Positions 9,199 through 17,900 of a stretch of 44,301 nucleotides of DNA are shown here, piece after piece (the first letter of the stretch is position 1; each line of letters starts with the position of its first letter). Below the pieces are notes generated by a model. It was not told where the DNA came from. It did no database searches and saw only the letters and a program-made list of their open reading frames with translations. Origin of the DNA: an uncultured Clostridia bacterium. GTDB lineage: Bacteria; Bacillota; Clostridia; Oscillospirales; Oscillospiraceae. The translations under genes and the position numbers were made by a program. The stretch lies in assembly GCA_946629065.1 (NCBI GenBank), contig CAMOXK010000011.1, positions 1 through 44,301 of the forward strand, in the 5' to 3' direction.

Positions 9199-9606
9199 TC
9201 ATGTCACCACCTCCGTCCATCCTGCCGGGTAGGCCGCCGGCGACCACACGTTGTTGTCGATCAGGCTCTCGAAGATCTTCCCCTCGAAGCGGACCCTGTC
9301 GCCCTTCATGTAGGCGTTGGTGCTGTCCGGCTGCTCCCAGTCCGGGATCACTTCCGGATCCGGGATCAGCACCTTCGCCCACAGGGAAGGAGCGACGCCG
9401 GGCTCCCACCCGTCCTGTGACGTGTGCCTTTGCAGGCAGCGCCAGAGGATCCCGTTGTGTCGGATCCTCTCTCCGAGCGTGTACGATGTTCCAGGCGTCC
9501 ACGTCGGAAAGAGTTCCACCCCGGTCAGGGCCGTCTCATCGTCGAGTCCCTGGGCGGCCTGCTCGATCAGCCTGCGGAGCTGCAGAGCCTTTTCTCGTAG
9601 CGTCAT
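9199..9606 (-). CDS. tail-associated protein with CBM5/12-like (chitin-binding-type) motifs
   Basis: LFPTWTPGTSYTLGERIRHNGILWRCLQRHTSQDGWEPG..PSLW and a second Y..GDRV.F.GKIFESLIDNNVWSP..YPAGW. Confidence 0.6.
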   Translation of the reverse strand: MTLREKALQLRRLIEQAAQGLDDETALTGVELFPTWTPGTSYTLGERIRHNGILWRCLQRHTSQDGWEPGVAPSLWAKVLIPDPEVIPDWEQPDSTNAYMKGDRVRFEGKIFESLIDNNVWSPAAYPAGWTEVVT

Positions 9607-9607
9607 A

Positions 9608-10000
9608 TCAATCCACCCCCAGCAGGATTTTCGCCGCTTCCAGTTGATCCTCGAGCTCACCGACACGCCTGGCGAGCTCGGCGCGTGTCGGCACCTCTGC
9701 AGGAGGATCGTCGTCCGGGATCTCCGGATCTTCGTCTTCCGGATCCGGGAGGCCGTCGATGATGGCCTGGTACTCAGCCTCGTCGATGATCTCGGCGTAT
9801 GGCTCCTTCTCTCCTCTCGGCATGGCGCCGTTGAGAAGGTAGATGTCGCTGTTGTTGGCCGCGACGATGCCCTGGGCTTCCTCGGCAGACCCGCAGCTGA
9901 CCAGCTGGCCGTTGCTTGCCTGCCACCTCACGAAGATCGGCTCGTCGATCTTCTCGGCGCCTGTGAGGACGTCGTTGATGTCAAAGGTCTTGATGTACAC
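9608..10000 (-). CDS. hypothetical tail-cassette protein (GTG start) overlapping the RT 3' end
   Basis: GGAGG RBS then GTG: (M)YIKTFDINDVLTGAEKIDEPIFVRWQASNGQ...; overlaps the RT by 20 nt. Confidence 0.55.
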   Translation of the reverse strand: MYIKTFDINDVLTGAEKIDEPIFVRWQASNGQLVSCGSAEEAQGIVAANNSDIYLLNGAMPRGEKEPYAEIIDEAEYQAIIDGLPDPEDEDPEIPDDDPPAEVPTRAELARRVGELEDQLEAAKILLGVD

Positions 10001-11126
10001 AGAAGTCCCTCCTCCATACGAAAAGATTGTTGAATAGCTTCCAGATGCTCTTGATGCTGTTGTGGGCGTCGAAGTGCATCGCGTAGCCTGTCCAGCTTGC
10101 GACGGAGTTGTAGGCGTCGGCAAAGGAGCACTTTCCGGCCTCATACAGTCGCGCCAGGTGCTTGATCCGCCGGCGAGCGTGGACGACGCTGGTCTTGCAG
10201 ATCTTCCGGATGATCTTCCCGGTCGGCGTGATGAAGAATCTCGCTTTGAGCCAGGTGAAGCCGTGGCTCAGCTTGACGATCTGGGTCTTCTTCCGGTTGA
10301 GCGTGATGTGCAGCTCGTCGCAGATCTTCTGGATCGCAGCCATGCACTTCTTGAGCCTTTCCTTCGAGATGTTGACCAGGATGCCGTCGTCCATATACCG
10401 GCAGTAGGCGCGGATCCGGAGGATCTCCTTGATGTAGTGATCCAGACGGTTCGCACTCGCCAGGGCGAGCACCTGGGAGATCTGACTCCCGAGTCCGAGG
10501 CCCACGTCGCCGAAGGCGTCGACGAAGTGGTTCACGAGCCGCTTGATCCTCTCGTCCATGAATGTCTTGTCGAAGATCTCCCGGAGGAGGGCGTGGCTCA
10601 CGTTGTCGAAGAACTTGGAAAAGTCATAGAGCAGGACGTAGCCCTCGCGGCCGTACTTCCGGAAGTGGCTCCGGAGGTGCCGCTCCAGTCGGCGGACTGC
10701 GAAGTGGTAGCCCTTGCCTGCCAGGGAGGCGCCGTTGTCATAGATGAACGACGGCGTCAGCGCCGGGACGAGAGCATTGTCGCAGAGGCAGCGCTGCACT
10801 ACGCGCTCGCTGATAATTGTCGAGCGGATGTGCCGGAGCTTGCCCCTCTCGCAGAGATCAAACTCGAAAAAGCCGGGGCTCCGATAGGTTCCAGCCTGTA
10901 GGCGCTCGTAGGTCTTCGCCAGGTTTCGCGGTGCTGCCTCGATGTATCGCTGCACGCTGGCCTTCCATGAGACGCCGCGCCTGCAGCAGCGGTATGACCG
11001 GTAGAGGTTCTCGAAGGAGAAGACGACGTCGAAGTTGTCCGCTTTCTTTAGCCTGGCTGCTTTCTTCGCAGCTCTGGCCTCAGATCTCCGCCGGTACCGG
11101 TTCTCTTTTCGTTCGATGCTGTTCAT
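9981..11126 (-). CDS. DGR reverse transcriptase
   Basis: From MNSIERKENRYRRR (GGAGG RBS): RT motifs VLLYDFSKFFDNVSH, LGLGSQISQVLALASANRLDHYIKE, YCRYMDDGILV; adjacent TR, Avd and VR. Confidence 0.95.
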   Translation of the reverse strand: MNSIERKENRYRRRSEARAAKKAARLKKADNFDVVFSFENLYRSYRCCRRGVSWKASVQRYIEAAPRNLAKTYERLQAGTYRSPGFFEFDLCERGKLRHIRSTIISERVVQRCLCDNALVPALTPSFIYDNGASLAGKGYHFAVRRLERHLRSHFRKYGREGYVLLYDFSKFFDNVSHALLREIFDKTFMDERIKRLVNHFVDAFGDVGLGLGSQISQVLALASANRLDHYIKEILRIRAYCRYMDDGILVNISKERLKKCMAAIQKICDELHITLNRKKTQIVKLSHGFTWLKARFFITPTGKIIRKICKTSVVHARRRIKHLARLYEAGKCSFADAYNSVASWTGYAMHFDAHNSIKSIWKLFNNLFVWRRDFCVHQDL

Positions 11127-11346
11127 GTGATCCTCCGTCACCTCGCGCCGCTGCCGGATGGTTACATGTAGCGGTATAGGGCTACCGGGCATGAAACGCA
11201 GCATTACCATCAAGCCGCGCCATGCAAGAAGCGTCCGCCCGAGCCCGTCGGGGTGAATATTTACCATAGCGGAAGGTCACGCCCTCCTTCTCTCCTGTCA
11301 AGTCTGATTTCGCCGGCTGGCCGGTTACTTTGTCTGCTCTGAGAGG

Positions 11347-11473
11347 AGCCGAACGCGACGCCGTAGGAGTTGTTCGCGTTGTTGTTGTTGCTGCTGCCGC
11401 TCGTCGTGATGTTGTAGAAGTTCGTCGTGTTGCCGGTGTTCGGAGAACGCAGCCACCACGTCGAAGCCGCGCC
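11347..11473 (-). repeat. DGR template repeat (TR)
   Basis: 127 bp homologous to the 3' end of the adhesin gene; coding-strand reading GAASTWWLRSPNTGNTTNFYNITTSGSSNNNNANNSYGVAFG with 10 AAC codons. Confidence 0.95.
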
Positions 11474-11507
11474 GAGCGAGCAGGATGTCCAGGGCGTAAC
11501 CTGTGAA

Positions 11508-11909
11508 TTACAAGAGATTTGCGAAGCGAGTCCTGTCCGACTTCATGACGCCGGTGATCAGCTTGCCTTCTTCGGCCATGAGGGCGCTCATTTTCTTCGC
11601 GCCGGCCGGGCTGAAGATCTGATCACCGAGCAGGAGACTCAGCTGTCCGTTGTAGTCGTCGAGCAGCCTGAGCGCCTCCTCGAGCAGCTCCTCCCGCTTT
11701 TCCAGCTGCTTCCTGGTTTGCGGGTATGGGCTCGCCTTCGTGACGGCGCTGTGGATCTTCCGCGACGTCTGCCAGAGCTCCTGCAGCCCGTAGAAGGTGT
11801 ATCGCTTCGGGCCGTTCACGCAGCGCTTCCGCGTTTCCTGCTCGAGCTCCCTCGCGGTCGTTACGAATTGAGCCTTTGAGGTCGCTCTGTTTGGTTTTGT
11901 TACGGACAC
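11508..11909 (-). CDS. avd: Avd-like DGR accessory variability determinant (133 aa, GTG start)
   Basis: AAAGGAG-8 nt-GTG; (M)SVTKPNRATSKAQFVTTARELEQETRKRCVNGPKRYTFYGLQELWQTSRKIHSAVTKASPYPQTRKQLEKREELLEEALRLLDDYNGQ...; helical, between VR and TR as in canonical DGRs. Confidence 0.8.
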   Translation of the reverse strand: MSVTKPNRATSKAQFVTTARELEQETRKRCVNGPKRYTFYGLQELWQTSRKIHSAVTKASPYPQTRKQLEKREELLEEALRLLDDYNGQLSLLLGDQIFSPAGAKKMSALMAEEGKLITGVMKSDRTRFANLL

Positions 11910-11932
11910 TTTCGGGACTCCTTTCGAGATAA

Positions 11933-11957
11933 ATCCGCCCCCACTGTGGGGGCGGAT
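11933..11957. repeat. perfect 12-bp inverted repeat (1-nt centre) downstream of VR
   Basis: ATCCGCCCCCAC-T-GTGGGGGCGGAT; lies 28 nt past the VR end. Confidence 0.9.
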
Positions 11958-11974
11958 AGGTTTGGATTTTTGGA

Positions 11975-14900
11975 TTAAATGCAGAAGCCGAACGCGACGC
12001 CGCAGGAGTTGCTCGCGAGGCTGCCGCTGCTGCTGCTGCCGCTCGTCGTGATGTAGTAGAAGTTCGTCGTGTTGCCGGTGTTCGGAGCACGCAGCCACCA
12101 CGCCGAAGCCGCGCCGGCTCCGCCGTTGAGTTTCTTGATCCGGCTGGCGTCATTGGTGAAGACAGTGAACGGAGCCTCAGCTTCCAGACTGTAGGGCGAT
12201 GTGCTTACGCTTTGGTTCACCTCTTTCATGGACGGGATCCAGATCTTGTCCTCCGCAGGCGGATCCACGAGGGCGCTCGACTTGTTGCCGGCGCTGGAGT
12301 GGACCTTCACCGTCACGACGAGCTCCTGCCATTCGACCGGCAGAGCTGCGAAGATCCGGTTGTTGAGCCAGGTCCTCATGGGTGCAGCCTTCCAGCCGCC
12401 GGCGTTGGTATTTGCGCTGTTCATCTGGTGGGTCTCCTCGAGCAGGTTCTTCAGGAGGAGGGTGAGATCCGGATAGTGATCGTTGTCCACCCTCACGAAG
12501 CTCCGGAAGGCCCGCTCCGAGGTTCCGACCGCCTGCATCGTCCACGTCTCACGCGGCCAGGATGCGAGCTCCCTGCAGACTGCGTCTCCGAGATCGTCGT
12601 CCCAGAGCTTCGCCCAGTAGATCGAGCCCTTGCCGTAGCTGTCCATGTAGCCGTCGTTCGCCAGCTGGGCGCCGAAGCAGAGCGGCGCGGTGTGCGTCGG
12701 GTCGCTTGCCTGTGTGAGGCCGCTGTAGGATACGGCGTTCCCGTTCTTGTTGGAGCTGTAGACGTGGAGCGTGGCGTCTCCCCTTTGCTTTCGGATCACG
12801 ACCATCTGGCGGACGCCGTTGCTCGACACCTGCTTTGCACTGGCGGATCCGAAGCGGAGAGAGCCGCCGGATGCCATACGCAGCAGGAAGCCGTTGCTCT
12901 GGTAACTGGAGGCCAGGCAGCCGCCGGCGGTGCAGTCTGTGGCGAAGGCAAAGTCGATCGCCAGGGTGAAGGACTTGTCGGTGTTGAACAGGAGAATGTC
13001 CTGGCCGCCGATCTGCGGCTTGAAGTACTCCGTCGAGCCGTCGAAGGTCTTCGGATCGTCCACGCTGATCAGCTCATGGCCCTCGACGTTCTCAAAGTTG
13101 AAGTCGTGGCCGGCGATGATGTCGGTGGTGTCACCGGAGGCGATGACGTCGTTGTTTGTGCCGGTCGGAGAGAGCACGCCCGTCGCGATCAGAGCGTGGA
13201 GCTCTGCGGCCGAGAGCTGGGCGAAGGTCTTCCCGGTCGGGGCCGTCGCCTGAGCGTAGACCGCATGAACGTCCAGATCCTCGCAGATGAAGCCGGTGCT
13301 CTTATCCCAGCCCTTGAAGACGTAGTAGATCGCGTAGTCTCCCTCGCTCGCGTTGGTGGGCCTGCTTCCGGAGAACGTGACCGCCTGGCCGTAGTTGACG
13401 ACCTGCGTCTCGAGGAGGTCGCGGCCGTTGTACCAGCGGACCGTGTATGTCCTCGTCGCTGCTGCGAAGTGGGCGTAGAGCGTGGTGTTCCCGGTGATGG
13501 CGACCTGGCTCAGATCCTCGATGAGGGCGCCGTCCTGCTGCCAGGACCAGCCGTCGAAGGTGAACGTCTGGGCAATCGTGGAGGCCTTCGTCGGAATGGC
13601 GATTGGGTTGACTGCGAACTGTGTCGGATCCTCCGGGGCGCTGCCCTGGGCGATGCGCTGTGTGTTCAGCGTTGTCGTGCCGTCGGCAGCCTTGAAGACG
13701 ACGGTGAAGCTCGGGATCTCGGTGTCGTAGGTGATCGCGAGCTCCGGGAAGGCCTCGCCCAGCGTCGCCAGGTCGTCGGCGGAGATCATGCTGATGTGTG
13801 CGCTGCCGGTGAGGACGAAGTGATCAGCGTTTTCTCCGGTGTTGTCCATGCCGGCCAGATTTGCGAGCCGCTTGAGGAGCGCCGTGTTGTCGAGCTCCCA
13901 GTTGATCCCGATGATCCGGCCGCGGGTCAGGTTCGTCGCGGCAGTCACGAGGGCCTTCGTGTCGATCAGCGGGCAGTTCTCGATCCAGACGGTCTGCAGG
14001 TTTGTCGCCGGCATGGCGAACGTCTCGAGGCTCGTGAGATCTCTCGCGATCAGCTGTCGGATGGCGTTGAGCTGTGCGATCCTGACCGGCGCACGCCTGG
14101 CGAAGGTGATGCCGGTGACGCCGGATCCCGTCGTGTAGATTTCCTCCAGGGATTTCAGAGCGGACAGGTTGAGGCCCTGGGCGAGGTTCGGGTTGCCGCG
14201 GAGGTCGATCTTCCGCATGAGGATATTGTTGCCGAAGCTGACACCGCCGTTCTCGGAGTTGAGGGAGGTGTTCGCGTAGCCTTCGGCATCGGATCCGAGG
14301 ATCATCTGCTGCAGCTTCTTCGCGCTGCTCAGGTCTGCGAACTTTGTGTAAAGTCCGGCCAGGGATCCGATGCTGGCGATGTTGGATGCGCTGTAGATGT
14401 AGGTCTCCAGATCGTTCAGGCTGGCACCTTCCGGCATTTCGATGTCGTAGCTCTGCCCGCGGACTGCTCTGACCTTCACGGTACCGGCGTTGCCGTATTT
14501 GACCGTGATGTAGGTGGAAGCATAGGGCACGATGCCGGTGATGTTTCCGGAAGGCTCCACGCCTCCCCATTCCTCGGGAGCGTTTGCTCTGAGGGAGATC
14601 CGGTCCGCGGTGGAGACGGAGCCGCCGTGCTTTGCGGACTGATAGGGCTCCTGGTATGTCTCGAACTGCTGAAGCTGGTCCTCCTTGGTGCCGAGCATGG
14701 CGCGGATGTACCGCTCCTCCTGGGCGTAGATATACGGCGCGAAGTACTTGTTCCACATGTCCTCGATCAGGAGGCCTTCCGGGCGGGTGTCTCTGTAGGC
14801 TTTCCACTTGGCGAGGATCCGGGAGGAGCTCCAGGCGCCGGCCGCTTCCAGCGTCCGGAACATAGCGTCGAGCTCGTCGGCGAACAGATCGCGGATGTTG

Positions 14901-17900
14901 CACCACAAAACAGAGTCGGAGGCGTTGAAGACGTAGGCTGCGCCCACCATGTCAGTATCTTCGAGTCCGTAGTCGAACGTCAGGCCGCCGCTGTTGTCGT
15001 TGCCGCTCATGGTGTCGAAGTCGTAGCCGTGGACAATGTTCCAGAGCCACTTCCCGGCGTCCTCGTCGTAGTCGTACTCGAAGAAGGTGTTCTTGGCGCG
15101 GTTGTCCGGCAGAAGCCGGCGCTCGGTAACGAGGTAGTGGTAGAGAAACGACGGGACGGCGGCATGATCACCGAACTCCGCCTTGAACTTCGCGGCACGG
15201 TAGGCCTCGGAGTCTGTCGCATACTCGACGCCGTTGTATGTTACGGATCCGCCAGGGAGGGTTGTGTCGGGCGCCGCCGATCTGTCTGTGGAGACGACCC
15301 ACGCGAGGAAGGCCGCCCAGGTTGCCTTGTTGGCGTCTGTCGGTTTCTTGGGGAAGCGGACGTCAAAGCTGGCGTTTCCTTTGCCGTCCCAGGTCTCGCC
15401 GGTCAGATCCGCAGACTTGAAGCGGCACTGCAGGGAGTTGTTGTTGTGGATCTCGACGCAGAACTGCTGAGGGTATGCGGTGAGATCCTGACCGAAGACG
15501 GCGTTGTTCTTCTTGCTGTTGCAGATGTCGCCGGCCGCGTAGAGAATTGTCTCGCCGGGCTGCAGCGTTCTCGCGCCGACCGTGATCGGTTCCTCCGCGG
15601 TAGAAGTGAAGAAGATTGCCGCCGGGTGTCCCTCAATACAGTCTCGGACGGCCGGGTTCGCAGCACGCGCCGGCTTGATGTAGGGCTGGAAGGCGTTGTA
15701 GTCGTCCGCCATGCATACGTTGTTCGCGTTCTCCGAGCTTGCGACATTGACCTTGAGGTTGATGTAGTTGACCGGGATCGCGCCGGGCCGCATGGCATAG
15801 GCCGTGATGCCTTCGCCGTTGCCGTTCTCCCAGAGCGTCGCCGTGCTGAAATCGAGGTCGAGGTTCAGGGCCGCCAGGATGTACTCCAAGCTGGACGTGC
15901 CCTGGGCCTTCATGGTGACGTTCTCAGCCGTGAACTCATACTCGGCGCCGCCGTTTGTCCAGACGAGCGTCACCTTGCAGAGGACCTCGTCGTCCTTCGC
16001 CGTGGTCATTTTGTTCGCCCAGATATGGATCACGCGGAGCTCCGGCTTCGCCTGGGCCAGCTTGGTCTCGTTGATCGTGCCGGTCTCGTTGAAGATGTCG
16101 TTCCGCCGGTAGCGGTCCACCATCTCTTCCGGGCTGCCACAGTCGGCGATGAAGTTGTCGAGGATCTCGGATCTCGTCAAGCTCGTCGCGTAGAGCTTGA
16201 TGCCGTAGATCCAGACGTCGGCGTCTGCAGATCCGATCGTGAGCAGCTGCGGGCTGGCCTGCTGCCAGTTGTCGGAGGACTCGTAAGCGATGGCGCGAGC
16301 CGGCACGCCTTCGAGCCAGACGACGGCAAGGCGGTCTTCTGTGGTCGCCTCGATGTTGACGTCCATTTCGATCTTCTTCTCCTCGCAGTAGCGCACGGTC
16401 GCAGACTGCAGGGCGCTCGAGAGCGTGCCCTGCTGGGCGTACAGCTTGAGGCCGATGTTGTCGGCCTTGCAGCTGAGGATCTCGGCGTCATAGTTCCGGC
16501 ACTCCGTCACCTTGAAGACGATCTTGAGTTCCTTGCCGGATGTTTTCGCATTGTCAGCGAAGACGGACCGGTCGAAGGTGACGCTGGTGCCCTTCTTGAC
16601 CACGAGAGCGGTGACGCCTTCCTCGTCGATCTGGAAGCCGCCGTCTGTCCAGTCGAAGTTCTGCGAGAATGTCAGGGGGTGGTTCGTCCCTTCACCGTCG
16701 ACATAGCCGAACTGCGTCCGGTTTGCCTCGGCGTTCGTGTGGCCGGTAGGGTCGAGCTTCATCGCGAGGCCGCGGGTGACCGGTGTGATGTCGTAGTCCA
16801 GATCCGCGACGGTGAGCGTGATCGAGGCGGAAGATCCGCCGCTCGAGACGGAGAGGGTCTTGCTGCCTGCGGTCGTCGGCCTGTATGTCCAGGTCTGCGT
16901 GTCTCTGCCGACTGTGACGGTCGTTGCAGTCTCGCCGGTGGCGCCGAGCTGGGCCGTGGCGGTCTCGCTTGCCGGGTTGTAGATCCGGTACTTGATCGAG
17001 ACGGTCTCGTAGCGCGTGGTCTCCATGGTGGACTCATAGACCGCGACGATGGTCGTGGTGACTCCGGACTCTACCCAGATGCCGACATGACGCAGCGGCG
17101 TCGTGGTGATTGCCTGGCCGTCGACCGTAGTCTCCATCCAGGCGGTGATCGCGTGGGCGCCGTGCGACTGGACCGGCACCGTGACGGCGATCGCCCGGCC
17201 ACTGGAGGCCACTGTCTGTGTGTAGATGGGCGTGCCGTCCACGGCGACCTTCACCGTCTTCTCGCCCTGGCCGGACGGGATCAGACGGATGTTGAGCGCG
17301 TTCCCGCCGTGAAAGCCGAACTCCTCGACGTTCCACGTCAGGGCGTAGGAGACACAAGTGACCGTCCAGGTGAAGGGCTTGCTGTTGCCGTAGCTGTCCT
17401 CCACCACGAGCTTCACCGTGTTCGTGGCGCCGGCCGTGAGGTAGGGCTTTGCCTCGAAGGAGAGGTTGCCCTGGGCGACCGTCGCCATGCGGACGCGGGT
17501 GTTGTTGACGTACCAGTTCTCCGTCAGGCTGCCCGTGGGATCCCCGCTCTCCTTGTCCAGGCTGACGGCAGCACAGAGGATCTGACACGATGCCGCCGAG
17601 TCGGAGACGCTGAACGCCCTGGACGGCAGCCTGTTTGTGATGGTGATCTCGGAGCCGAAGCCGCTGCCGCCGCCGGGACCTCCACCGATGAACGCCGGAT
17701 CCACGACGTCCTCGCCATTTAGCGTGATGTGCAGGTACCCGGTCTCCTGGTCGTAGGTCACGGCGTCGAAGGCCAGGCCGTCGGCGTGGATCTCGATCAG
17801 TTCCTCGGTGTCGTCCATGTGAACAACACGGATCCCGCCCTCGACGGCCTCAATGGCCTTGAGATCGAGTCTCAAAAGGGAAGCGATTTTCTCGGCGAAG

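Noticed and set aside
11127-11267. 47-aa N-terminal extension of the RT
   Set aside because: Internal ATG at 11126 has a GGAGG RBS; the upstream part is more likely the DGR spacer RNA
11933-11957. Inverted repeat as an ordinary rho-independent terminator
   Set aside because: No clear T-tract on the coding strand and it would separate the adhesin from avd/RT; kept instead as a candidate retrohoming hairpin, though not excluded
11910-12101. N-terminal 64-aa extension of the Avd ORF reaching into VR
   Set aside because: Low-complexity out-of-frame reading of VR; a GTG with a good RBS at 11909 gives a normal-sized Avd
11347-12115. TR/VR pair as an assembly duplication or simple CAG/AAC microsatellite
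   Set aside because: Differences are concentrated at adenines, flanks differ, and RT and Avd are adjacent, so a DGR explains it better
12212-17722. 1836-aa open frame on the + strand antisense to the adhesin
   Set aside because: Composition is that of a complementary frame of a high-GC gene (D/E/V/R/L/G rich, no recognisable motif); the minus-strand adhesin has domains and correct context
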